In this document: positions 1 through 6,339 of the stretch, in pieces | Position numbering within the stretch: the first letter of the stretch is position 1 | Layout: each line of letters begins with the position of its first letter | NCBI GenBank assembly: GCA_944350065.1 | Contig: CALVOD010000055.1 | Location: 1 to 8,234, forward strand | DNA from: an uncultured Clostridia bacterium | GTDB taxonomy: Bacteria; Bacillota; Clostridia; Christensenellales; DTU072 | Length of the DNA stretch: 8,234 bases | Direction: 5' to 3' | Made by a program: the position numbers and the translations under genes | Notes under the pieces: generated by a model | Database searches by the model: none | Seen by the model: the letters and a program-made list of their open reading frames with translations, nothing else | Told to the model about the DNA's origin: nothing

Positions 1-2
1 AC

Positions 3-101
3 GAAACGGGCAAGGATCTCAGCAACCGTTACCGCGAAACGAGCGAAGCGGGCATGGCGAAACTCTACCACGTTCCGTGTGTTAAAGGCGATAAAAAATA
101 A
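3..101 (+). CDS. C-terminal end of an upstream gene, possibly iron-sulfur L-serine dehydratase
   Basis: An open frame enters from the left edge and ends at TAA 99-101, giving 32 residues; the start lies outside the window. The fragment contains TGKDLSNRYRETSEAG and then a Cys (VPC) seven residues before the end. This resembles from memory the C-terminal tail of single-chain iron-sulfur L-serine ammonia-lyases, where a TGxDM..KY(K/R)ETS.GG(L/M)A motif is followed by a near-terminal Cys. In the characterised Legionella enzyme a C-terminal Cys folds back onto the Fe-S cluster. Here six extra residues (VKGDKK) follow that Cys. The other two frames read less naturally. The reading frame is fairly secure but the family assignment is tentative because only the tail is present. 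Confidence 0.45.
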   Translation, partial: ETGKDLSNRYRETSEAGMAKLYHVPCVKGDKK

Positions 102-232
102 TATATTCAGGTATCCGTTATTTAATGTCGGGTTGCCCGTTCATGCGATACGTCCATGACCGAATGGCGAAAGAGATAACCGATCCGTATTACGCTGCGC
201 TCGCGCGCCATCTCCTTTTTTGCTTTACGCGC

Positions 233-261
233 TTGACAGCGGCGGCGCCGACGGCTATAAT
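233..261 (+). promoter_or_regulatory. Consensus sigma-A promoter of the padR operon
   Basis: A perfect -35 box TTGACA (233-238) and a perfect -10 box TATAAT (256-261) are separated by exactly 17 bp. Transcription should begin near 268, about 40 nt before the padR start codon. A promoter this close to consensus would be very active if unregulated, which fits the palindrome directly downstream acting as a repressor site. Confidence 0.9.
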
Positions 262-270
262 ATTGTTGTG

Positions 271-291
271 CTAATTAGTATTACTAAATAG
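271..291. promoter_or_regulatory. Palindromic operator, probable PadR autoregulatory site
   Basis: This is a 21-bp near-perfect dyad centred on 281: left arm CTAATTAGTA, right arm TACTAAATAG. Only one of ten arm pairs mismatches. It begins 10 bp after the -10 box, so it covers roughly +4 to +24 of the transcript, a position where a bound repressor would block initiation or early elongation. PadR-family repressors bind AT-rich dyads in their own promoters, and padR is the first gene downstream, so autorepression is the simplest reading. The binding protein is inferred. Confidence 0.7.
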
Positions 292-307
292 CTGTCGGAG
301 AGAGCGT

Positions 308-661
308 GTGGACGGCAATTACATAAGACAATTCAAGAAAGGCTCGTTGGAACTCATACTTCTTGCGCTTATAGGTCAAAAGGAGCGTTACGGCTACGAG
401 CTTATCAACGAGCTTAATTCCAAGGGCGCCGAGGTGCTCGGGTATGCGCGCGAAGGCACGGTATATCCTATATTATACAGGCTCGAAGCGGGCGGACTTA
501 TCGAGCACAGGCTTGTTCCCGCGCCCGCCAACGGCGGCAACCGCAAGAGTTATTCTATTACGCCCGAGGGCGCGATAACGCTCAAAGAGTTGAAAAAGTT
601 GTGGCGCGCTTATTCCGACTGCGTGGACTTATTCATAGGAGAGACGGAAGATGAAGGATAA
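308..661 (+). CDS. PadR-family transcriptional repressor
   Basis: A 117-residue winged-helix DNA-binding protein of the short PadR class. Residues 8-22 (QFKKGSLELILLALI) are the typical first helix, YGYEL (28-32) follows, and EGTVYPILYRLEAGGLI (49-65) is the recognition-helix region of the family. The wing ends in YSITPEG (82-88), and a single C-terminal helix (about 89-111) should form the dimer interface. The start is GTG at 308, preceded by GGAGAGAG (297-304). The gene is first in a four-gene run, lies just behind a consensus promoter with a palindromic operator, and overlaps the next gene by 11 nt, so the two products are probably translationally coupled. PadR paired with a HAAS/DUF1700 membrane protein is a recurrent arrangement in Bacillota. 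The effector is unknown. Confidence 0.95.
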   Translation: MDGNYIRQFKKGSLELILLALIGQKERYGYELINELNSKGAEVLGYAREGTVYPILYRLEAGGLIEHRLVPAPANGGNRKSYSITPEGAITLKELKKLWRAYSDCVDLFIGETEDEG

Positions 662-1115
662 ATACATTTCGCGCGTCAGACGGAAACTCTCTTTGCCGCG
701 CGCGGTAAAGGCGGAAGTGGTAAGCGATCTCGAGGAAATATTCGCCATGGCCTGCGAGCGCGGGGAAAGCGAAGTCGCTACTATATCACGGCTCGGTACT
801 CCCGAAGAATACGTTAAAGCCACCGAAGCCGCATTCGGCGTCGACGGCGCGCGCTTGCGCCGTAAGAGGTTTGCGGTCGCGGCGGTGGTTTTTGCGTTTA
901 TAGCGGTTGCGGCGTCGGCGTGCGCGATCGCAACGGGCGTCAGCGTCGAGCGAATACCCGAAGGCGCAATCGGTTATGCGGAAACCATGACGGACATAGA
1001 AGTGGAAGGCGCGGGCTTCGGCGTATATGCTGCGGCGCTCGGCGCGGGTGCGGTAGCGATATGCGCGGCAATCGCGTGCGGAGTCGCGGCAAAGGTTACT
1101 TCCGAAAAAAGATAA
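651..1115 (+). CDS. HAAS/DUF1700-type membrane protein
   Basis: A 154-residue protein. Its N-terminal 63 residues are a helical cytoplasmic domain of HAAS (DUF1700) type: MKDKYISRVRRKL, then a LPRAVKAEVVSDLEE helix, and the diagnostic ISRLGTPEEYVKATEAAF ending (45-62). Basic residues 68-73 precede a first transmembrane helix (about 74-97). A short, mostly polar loop (98-121) follows, then a second Ala/Gly-rich transmembrane helix (about 122-147) and a basic tail. Both ends should be cytoplasmic. The start ATG lies inside the last codons of padR, with AGGAGAG (637-643) seven bases ahead. HAAS domains are found next to PadR regulators and are thought to couple membrane events to them; here this is inferred from context. 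It is short compared with homologues that carry a putative adhesin domain. Confidence 0.85.
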   Translation: MKDKYISRVRRKLSLPRAVKAEVVSDLEEIFAMACERGESEVATISRLGTPEEYVKATEAAFGVDGARLRRKRFAVAAVVFAFIAVAASACAIATGVSVERIPEGAIGYAETMTDIEVEGAGFGVYAAALGAGAVAICAAIACGVAAKVTSEKR

Positions 1116-1133
1116 ACGGTAAGGAAAAAAGAA

Positions 1134-1607
1134 ATGAAAAAAACGGTTACGGTAATTTGTTTGATTTTAACATTAGTCGTCGGCGCGGCGGCTTTGAGCG
1201 CGTGCGACAAAGAGGAATACAACGTAAGGATAGAGGGGCACGAGTGGGTATTCGACAACGTGCTCGAGAATGTAGGCGGCGAAGCGGCTATAACCGAGTG
1301 CTCCGAAAGTAACGCCGAAATTTATCCCGACGCCGAGGTGGTCGAGATAAAGGTATCCGTAACGGGCGACGAACTTACGGTGGAGCACGTCACGGCGGGT
1401 AAGACCTCGGTATATGTTTTAAAGAGCGAGAAGTTTATCGAAGGGAAATCTTCTATCTATATTCTTACCGACGCGGACGGCAATGAAGCGGGATACGCGA
1501 CCGTAGGGGTGACGAGCTATCACGACGGCGGCGCGGAATACACGCTTATCGTCCGCACGGGCGACAGGTACGAGTATTTTTCGGAAGAAATAAAGGATAA
1601 CGGTTAA
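1134..1607 (+). CDS. Small lipoprotein of unknown function
   Basis: A 157-residue secreted lipoprotein. Residues 1-23 are a signal peptide (MKK, hydrophobic core, LSA), with the lipobox Cys at 24. The mature part is acidic and predicted to be mostly beta-strand, with alternating patterns such as EVVEIKVSVTG, SSIYILTDADG and AEYTLIVRTGDRYEYF, suggesting a small beta-barrel or sandwich on the outer face of the membrane. I do not recognise the family. A possible second Cys is at 56. AAGGA (1121-1125) sits eight bases before ATG 1134. The gene starts 18 nt after the HAAS gene and ends two nt before the AraC gene, so it belongs to the regulatory operon and may be the extracellular partner or target of the HAAS protein. 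That role is an inference from position only. Confidence 0.85.
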   Translation: MKKTVTVICLILTLVVGAAALSACDKEEYNVRIEGHEWVFDNVLENVGGEAAITECSESNAEIYPDAEVVEIKVSVTGDELTVEHVTAGKTSVYVLKSEKFIEGKSSIYILTDADGNEAGYATVGVTSYHDGGAEYTLIVRTGDRYEYFSEEIKDNG

Positions 1608-1609
1608 AG

Positions 1610-2596
1610 ATGCGCGTAAGACTCGATAAAATCCTTCAAGCGCACGAAGCGGACGACTCGGAATACTTTCTGAGCGAAAGCGGCATAAAAGAGAGGATTA
1701 AGGCAGAATTTCTGAACGCCGACGAAATACTCGAAGCGCTTGACGACGCGGAATTCGGCAAGACGGTTTTCGATTATTCCGTATGCGAACCGCGGGAGTG
1801 GAAGGTAACGCCGATAAGGACGTCGCAGACGTTTTATTTTAAGAAGCACACTTCCGTACAAAGACCGTACTATCACGGGCACGATTTTTACGAATTCGTA
1901 TACGTTTACAAGGGATCTTGCACGCTTTATCTTCCCGGAGAAAAGTCGGTATGCAAAATCGGTAAAGGAGAGGCGTTTTTAGCTTCTCCCGACTCGGTGC
2001 ACGCGCTCGGCAGAGCGCGCGCGGGAGACGTGATAGTCAAAGCCGTTATTCCTCACGGCTACGGGCGCCTGCTCGACGCGCTCGAAGCAAGCGAAAGAAG
2101 CGAAGGGGAACACGCCTTTTATAAAGTGAGCGCGGAAGCCGAAAAATATATATACAAGGCTGTCGAGGAGAACTTTTCCCGAAGAAAACATTCCGAACGC
2201 GCGGCGTTGAAATTTCTCGATCTTGCGTTTATAGAAATTTCGAGAGGAGAGGACGCTTCCGAGGAGCGCGAAAAGAACTCTATTACGGATTTGCTCGGCT
2301 TGTATCTCGAAAAAAATCTTACCGAAGCCACGTTGAAGGGATTTGCAGCTTACGCCGGCTACAGCGCGGGGTATGCGGGAAGGACGATACTCGGACTCAC
2401 GGGCTCGACTTTTACGCAGCTCGCGGAAGCCAAGAAATTCGAGGAAGCGAAACGTATGCTGCGCGAGACTCGCTTGTCCGTCGAGGAAATAGCCTCTTCG
2501 CTCGGATACAAAAACGCTTCCGGCGTTTATAAACTTTTCGCGCGCGAACTCGGTACCACGCCCGGCAGATACCGCGAGGGCGAAACGAAAAAGTAG
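1610..2596 (+). CDS. AraC-family transcriptional regulator with cupin-like sensor domain
   Basis: A 328-residue regulator. After an unusual acidic helical lead of about 60 residues comes a cupin-like ligand domain (about 70-150): HGHDFYEFVYVYKGSCTLYL (89-108), with His89, His91 and Glu95 in the usual HxH...E positions, a GKGEAFLASP strand, and His131 in the second motif. The C-terminal DNA-binding domain (about 228-322) has two helix-turn-helix units. The first is around TLKGFAAYAGYSAGYAGRTI (241-260); the second is LSVEEIASSLGYKNASGVYK (289-308), followed by the family-typical LGTTPGRYR ending. ATG 1610 follows the lipoprotein stop by two nt, and AAAGGA (1592-1597) is the likely ribosome site. 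The downstream kinase and esterase are plausible targets; the ligand may be a sugar or other small metabolite but is not readable. Confidence 0.93.
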   Translation: MRVRLDKILQAHEADDSEYFLSESGIKERIKAEFLNADEILEALDDAEFGKTVFDYSVCEPREWKVTPIRTSQTFYFKKHTSVQRPYYHGHDFYEFVYVYKGSCTLYLPGEKSVCKIGKGEAFLASPDSVHALGRARAGDVIVKAVIPHGYGRLLDALEASERSEGEHAFYKVSAEAEKYIYKAVEENFSRRKHSERAALKFLDLAFIEISRGEDASEEREKNSITDLLGLYLEKNLTEATLKGFAAYAGYSAGYAGRTILGLTGSTFTQLAEAKKFEEAKRMLRETRLSVEEIASSLGYKNASGVYKLFARELGTTPGRYREGETKK

Positions 2597-2650
2597 TTTC
2601 GGGATAGAATTAAGTTTTATCGGGATATGGCGTTCCTTAGAGACGGGGTG

Positions 2651-2656
2651 TATAAT
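2651..2656 (+). promoter_or_regulatory. Possible weak promoter (-10 only) before the kinase gene
   Basis: A perfect TATAAT lies 30 bp ahead of the kinase start in the 89-bp gap after the AraC gene. No recognisable -35 is found 16-18 bp upstream, and a TG pair abuts the hexamer without the one-base gap of an extended -10. A promoter of this type often needs an activator, which the adjacent AraC-type protein could supply. No terminator is seen between the two genes, so read-through is equally possible. Confidence 0.35.
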
Positions 2657-2685
2657 CTTATTGACTCCGGGAGGGTCGTAAGTTT

Positions 2686-3642
2686 ATGAAAGTCGAAAGG
2701 ATAAAACCCGTAAAAGTTAGTTCGAAAGACGCCGTGATCTACGCGATGCGAGCGGCGAAAAAATATTGTCCCGATACGGAAGCGGTCGCGGCGAAATATA
2801 TCGGCGGCGGCTCGTTCGGCAGAGCGGTCGAGGTGAAATTCGACGACGGCGACGAAAAGATATTCAAATTTTTATGCGCCCGCGGAATGCTCGAAAAAGA
2901 GATATTCGATCTCAATCTTCTCAAAAAGAATTGTTCTGTAAAAATGCCCTCTGTAATATTCGCCGTAGAACAAGGCGGCGGTATACCCGTAGACTTTTAC
3001 TGCATGGATAAAATAAAGGGCAGACCCGCTTTTACGGATCAGGGATTGTTTTTCGGAGGGAAAAAGAAGAGGGCGGAATTCGCCCGTGAAGTGACGGAAG
3101 GATTGAGTTCCATACACTCCGCCGTTTCGCCTGAATTCGGCGACACAATGCGCCCCACGTTCTCGAGCTGGCGCGAATGTTACGGCGAGTTCGCCGAGGA
3201 GGTGCTCGCGGAAGCCGTTAAGCTCGTTTCTGCGGGAGAGTTGCCCGCAAGGATAACGGACGTAATGCGCTCCGCGTGGGCGCGCTTCGACGATATATTC
3301 GCTACAGAACCCGACAAAGCCGTCCTTATCCACGGCGATCTCAACGTCATGAACATCATGGTGGACGGCGCGCACCGCGTGAGCGGCTTCATAGACCCCT
3401 TGAACTCCATGTACGCGGACAGGGAATACGACCTTTTCCAGTTCCGCAATCTTACCGGCAAACGTTTCCGTTTGGCGGAAACGTATTTCGAAAATTACGG
3501 CGCTTCCGATATGAGCGAAGCAAAACTCGCCTTCTACGGCTTGTGGAACGAAGTTTACTGTTTCGTGCGTTCAGGGGTACTGATACCGCTTATAATGAAT
3601 CCTTTAGTTAAGAATATGAAAAGGAGACTTAAACTTTTATGA
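2686..3642 (+). CDS. Aminoglycoside/choline-kinase-fold small-molecule phosphotransferase
   Basis: A 318-residue protein with the order of motifs of the APH/choline kinase superfamily. A Gly-rich nucleotide loop (GGGSFGRAVEV, 40-50) is followed by the ATP-contacting Lys61 (KIFKF) and a likely helix-C Glu72. A hinge follows (YCMDKIKGRP, 105-114). The catalytic motif HGDLNVMN (216-223) has Asp218 as putative base and Asn223 as metal ligand, and FIDPLN (235-240) supplies the second metal-binding Asp237. Such enzymes transfer the ATP gamma-phosphate to a hydroxyl of an antibiotic, sugar amine, choline or similar compound in the cytosol. All key residues are present, so it should be active. GGGAGGG (2669-2675) precedes ATG 2686. 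The stop overlaps the esterase start (ATGA), implying coupled translation. Substrate unknown; antibiotic resistance is possible but not shown. Confidence 0.88.
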   Translation: MKVERIKPVKVSSKDAVIYAMRAAKKYCPDTEAVAAKYIGGGSFGRAVEVKFDDGDEKIFKFLCARGMLEKEIFDLNLLKKNCSVKMPSVIFAVEQGGGIPVDFYCMDKIKGRPAFTDQGLFFGGKKKRAEFAREVTEGLSSIHSAVSPEFGDTMRPTFSSWRECYGEFAEEVLAEAVKLVSAGELPARITDVMRSAWARFDDIFATEPDKAVLIHGDLNVMNIMVDGAHRVSGFIDPLNSMYADREYDLFQFRNLTGKRFRLAETYFENYGASDMSEAKLAFYGLWNEVYCFVRSGVLIPLIMNPLVKNMKRRLKLL

Positions 3643-4550
3643 CTTCGTTCGCGGCGGGGGCGGTCAAGGTAGCGTTACGGCTCGTCACCTTTCCTTACAG
3701 GTTAAATCAGCGTTCGCTTTCGCGTAACGTAAAGTACGTTTACGCGCCTTACCGCGCGCCGAAAGGATTTCTGTACGAAGTGCGCGAATATAACGGAGTG
3801 AAGGTGGAAGAACTCACGCCCGACGAGCTACGCGGGGAGCAGATAATCTTACAGATACACGGCGGCGGCGCGGTCGGAGGCATGACTCCGATGTATCGGA
3901 AAATAAGCGAGCGATATGCGCGTATCTGCGGGCTCAGGGTATTCAGTATAGATTATTCGGCGGGACTGTCGAGAGTACATCCCGAGCTTTTGGAGGAATG
4001 TTCGCTAGCTTACGAGGGTATGCTTAAAGCGGGATACGAGGCGAAAAACATAATATTGACGGGTGACAGCATGGGCGCGAACCTCGCTCTCGCTACCTGC
4101 CTCAGACTGCGCGACGAGGGCAAGGAACTGCCCGCGGCAATCATATCGGTATGCGTTCAGGGGGATATGTCGTCGCAGGGCGACTCCTACCGCAAGAACG
4201 CCCACGCCGATCCCATGTACGCGCTTCCTTTCTGGCAAAGTTATAATAAGCGCGGCGCGCGCCTGAGAAGGATAAGTCCCTATTGCGGGGATACTCCCCT
4301 CGAAGATCCTTATCTTTCGCCCGCTTTCGGCGATTACAAAGGTTTCCCTCCTATGCTCATTCAATGCGGCGACGTGGAAATGTGCGAGTCCGACTCCGAT
4401 ATGATATACGGAAGGGCGCTCGCCGCGGGCGTCAAAGCTACGCAGAGAAAATACCGTGGAATGTTCCACGACTTCCATTACTTCGCTCCGTGGCTCAGGG
4501 AAAGCCGCGAGGCGTGGAGGCATATAGCTGAGTTTATCTCAAAAGCATAA
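3639..4550 (+). CDS. HSL-family alpha/beta hydrolase (esterase/lipase)
   Basis: A 303-residue serine hydrolase of the hormone-sensitive-lipase (bacterial family IV) type. An N-terminal helical cap (about 1-45) comes first, then the oxyanion-hole motif HGGG (74-77), the nucleophile elbow GDSMG with Ser144, and the strand before the acid, FPPMLIQCGDVE. The catalytic His is His277 in MFHDF. The usual DPL acid motif is replaced by VEMCE: Glu247 lies exactly 30 residues before His277, the same distance as Asp to His in related family members such as EST2, so Glu is the likely acid. No signal peptide, so it is probably cytosolic. The start ATG 3639 overlaps the kinase TGA, with AAGGAG (3621-3626) upstream. 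It is last in its operon, followed by a terminator. It probably hydrolyses a carboxylic ester; the substrate is not determinable. Confidence 0.9.
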   Translation: MTSFAAGAVKVALRLVTFPYRLNQRSLSRNVKYVYAPYRAPKGFLYEVREYNGVKVEELTPDELRGEQIILQIHGGGAVGGMTPMYRKISERYARICGLRVFSIDYSAGLSRVHPELLEECSLAYEGMLKAGYEAKNIILTGDSMGANLALATCLRLRDEGKELPAAIISVCVQGDMSSQGDSYRKNAHADPMYALPFWQSYNKRGARLRRISPYCGDTPLEDPYLSPAFGDYKGFPPMLIQCGDVEMCESDSDMIYGRALAAGVKATQRKYRGMFHDFHYFAPWLRESREAWRHIAEFISKA

Positions 4551-4580
4551 CCGTAGCTTATCTTACGGAGCGACGTTTAT

Positions 4581-4610
4581 AAAAAAGGGATACCGTCGTA
4601 TCCCTTTTTT
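4581..4610. terminator. Bidirectional intrinsic terminator
   Basis: Stem GGGATAC (4587-4593), loop CGTC, stem GTATCCC (4598-4604), flanked by six A on the left and six T on the right, so the hairpin with its U-tract works on both strands. It lies 30 bp after the esterase stop and 32 bp after the end of the minus-strand mscS-like gene, exactly where convergent operons need it. Confidence 0.95.
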
Positions 4611-4642
4611 GCGCGTAAAGCGTAAGCGTAACGCCCGCGAAA

Positions 4643-5458
4643 TTATTTTTCTACAGTATCGCGGATATGGACGTCCATTTGCGGATAGGGGATACCGATG
4701 CCCGCCGCGTCGAACGCGTCTTTGACCTGCTCGGTCAGATCGTAATATACGTCCCAGTAATCGTCGGTAAGCGTCCATACCCGCGTTATGAGAATAAGCG
4801 CGTTGTCGCCGTGCTCCGTGAGTCTGCACATGGGCGCGGGATCTTTCAATACCGATTTGTGCGCGTTGCAAAGCTCCAATATGATTTTCTGCGCTTCTTT
4901 ATAATCGTTGTCGTAGGAAATACCGAATTTGAGCTCCACGCGGCGCGTGCCCGTCGTGCTGTAATTTATGATGTGCTCTCCCGCAAGGGTACCGTTGGGT
5001 ATCACTATCTCTTTATTGTCCGAAGTGAGTAGTACGGTGTTGAACAGATTGATGGTATTCACCTTGCCCGCCACGTCGGGAGTTTCGATATAATCGCCTT
5101 TCTTGAAGGGACGGTTATATATTATCAAAACGCCGCTCGCGAGATTGGACAGGCTGTCTTTGAGCGCAAGTCCTATCGCCACGCCGCAGGTGCCGAGGAC
5201 GGTGATTATCGAAGCCGTGTTTATTCCCATAGTCGCAAGCGCGCATACGAGAACTATTATTTTCAGTATTATGTCGGTCAGCGATATGATGAAATGCGAC
5301 ATGGCTTCGTCGCGTTTGGAGCGACGGAACGCGCGCCGCATTACGATCTTGACGATCTTGCATATCAGAAGTCCTACGATAATCACGATTATGCCGAGTA
5401 CGATATTGAGCCCGGCGGTGGTGAAAAACGTCTTTACGTCGTTGATAAAGTTCTCCAT
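4643..5458 (-). CDS. mscS: Small-conductance mechanosensitive channel, MscS family
   Basis: A 271-residue membrane channel, close in size to E. coli MscS (286). Three transmembrane helices are visible: TM1 about 16-40, TM2 about 56-79, and the pore-lining TM3 about 83-115, with the Gly/Ala packing pattern GTCGVAIGLALKDSLSNLAS. The beta domain has NRPFKKGDYIE (115-125) and the family motif IPNG (153-156). The C-terminal alpha/beta vestibule ends in GIPYPQMDVHI, nearly the same as in the E. coli protein. It opens under membrane tension to release solutes during hypo-osmotic shock. The start is set by GGAG six bases ahead of ATG 5458. It lies 65 bp after the hydrolase gene on the same strand, with no convincing terminator between; a weak TAAAAT -10 at 5503-5498 could give it its own promoter. 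Confidence 0.96.
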   Translation of the reverse strand: MENFINDVKTFFTTAGLNIVLGIIVIIVGLLICKIVKIVMRRAFRRSKRDEAMSHFIISLTDIILKIIVLVCALATMGINTASIITVLGTCGVAIGLALKDSLSNLASGVLIIYNRPFKKGDYIETPDVAGKVNTINLFNTVLLTSDNKEIVIPNGTLAGEHIINYSTTGTRRVELKFGISYDNDYKEAQKIILELCNAHKSVLKDPAPMCRLTEHGDNALILITRVWTLTDDYWDVYYDLTEQVKDAFDAAGIGIPYPQMDVHIRDTVEK

Positions 5459-5523
5459 TTCTTTCTCCGTATGCCTAAGCCTTCGGGGCTTTAAAGCATT
5501 TTAATTTTACTATTCCTTTCCTT

Positions 5524-6303
5524 CTAAAGCAACCGATTTGATTCAGTTAGCTTTTTGTCCGCGACTTTTTGAATGAACGTCAGCGTTTTTAAGATAATTT
5601 CGTCCTGTATTTCGGCGAGCGGTCGGGTGTTTTCGCCGTCGATAAGACCGAAATCCGTTTCCCCGTAACACATGTGGTTAGCGCCTTCTATGAGAACGAA
5701 TTCGCACTCGTCGTTCATTCGCGCCGCCGCGTTGTTTTTAAGGTCCTCGCTGAGCACTTTGTCGTTTTCCGCTTCGAAGTATATGGCGGGGATATCCTTG
5801 TCGGCAAGGGTGCTGTCGTTAATCGTCATAGGCGAAAACAATATCACGCCCGCGGTCTTGTCGGTATTTTCCGCGGCGCGCCGTATTGCCGCGCCGCCGC
5901 CTTGCGAGTGACCGCCGATAAAATATTGCGCTTCGGGATAGAGGTCGAAGGCTTTTTCCGTTTCTTCGTACATAAGGTCTGCGAAGGGATTGCTTGACAC
6001 CGCCACGGCTATGCCGCGTGACGCCAGCGCGCGCATAACGTAATCGTAATTGTCCGCGGACATCGCGGTGCCTACGTAAAACAGTAATGCGTATCCCGGT
6101 TCTCCTTCGGGAGCGTAGAGCAGCATATCGCTTTTTTCCGTTACGGTCACGTCGTAGGTATTGGCGAAAACGTCCTCGTAACTTATCGAATTTTCCGCTC
6201 GCGGCGCGCAGTCGCCGTAAGAGAGGGCGAGAGCCGTTATCACGACTGCCGCGGTCGCTATGCACATCAGAGCCGCTACGGCAGTAAAAAATCTTTTCTT
6301 CAT
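5524..6303 (-). CDS. Secreted or membrane-anchored alpha/beta hydrolase
   Basis: A 259-residue protein with an N-terminal signal or anchor (MKKRFFT, then a hydrophobic stretch about 7-29), so the catalytic part is extracytoplasmic. The hydrolase domain (about 60-250) has LLFYVGTAMSADNYDYVMRA (73-92), the oxyanion and first-helix region of the small Abhydrolase_5 type, then the nucleophile elbow GHSQGG with Ser133. Asp181 (EAENDKV) and His210 (EGANHM) complete the triad. The family includes esterases and peptidase-like enzymes; the substrate is unknown. Cys32 is not in a lipobox context. No Shine-Dalgarno site precedes ATG 6303 and an in-frame TAG lies nine bases upstream, so translation must begin here or later; the intact signal sequence favours this ATG. 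The stop is TAG at 5526-5524. Confidence 0.88.
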   Translation of the reverse strand: MKKRFFTAVAALMCIATAAVVITALALSYGDCAPRAENSISYEDVFANTYDVTVTEKSDMLLYAPEGEPGYALLFYVGTAMSADNYDYVMRALASRGIAVAVSSNPFADLMYEETEKAFDLYPEAQYFIGGHSQGGGAAIRRAAENTDKTAGVILFSPMTINDSTLADKDIPAIYFEAENDKVLSEDLKNNAAARMNDECEFVLIEGANHMCYGETDFGLIDGENTRPLAEIQDEIILKTLTFIQKVADKKLTESNRLL

Positions 6304-6309
6304 AAATAT

Positions 6310-6339
6310 ATTCTAATACATTTACATTAAAATGTGCAA
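6310..6339 (-). promoter_or_regulatory. Possible promoter of the secreted hydrolase
   Basis: On the minus strand TAGAAT (6315-6310, five of six consensus bases) follows TTGCAC (6339-6334, three of six) after 18 bp. The predicted transcript would begin at or within a few bases of the ATG, which fits the lack of a ribosome site (leaderless mRNA). The spacer holds an inverted repeat, ACATTT (6318-6323) and AAATGT (6330-6335), that might bind a regulator. Confidence 0.35.

Noticed and set aside
129..139. Small hairpin CGGG-TTG-CCCG
   Set aside because: Four base pairs with no T-tract following; too weak to call a terminator.
193..221. GC-rich stretch followed by a T-run, possible terminator of the first gene
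   Set aside because: The GC-rich part does not form a convincing symmetric stem next to the T-run; only short or long-loop pairings are possible.
629..823. Opposite-strand and overlapping open frames inside the annotated genes (for example 629-823, 2872-3375, 4005-4523, 5819-6361)
   Set aside because: They lie wholly or mostly within genes with clear family motifs, have low-complexity or Arg/His-rich translations typical of shadow frames, and show no ribosome sites of note.
4551..4568. Hairpin CCGTA/TACGG after the esterase stop
   Set aside because: Short stem with an 8-nt loop and no T-tract; the strong terminator 13 bp downstream explains termination.
5477..5491. Hairpin AAGCC-TTCGG-GGCTT between the hydrolase and mscS-like genes
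   Set aside because: On the coding (minus) strand it is not followed by a U-run, so it is unlikely to end the hydrolase transcript; possibly just a leader structure.
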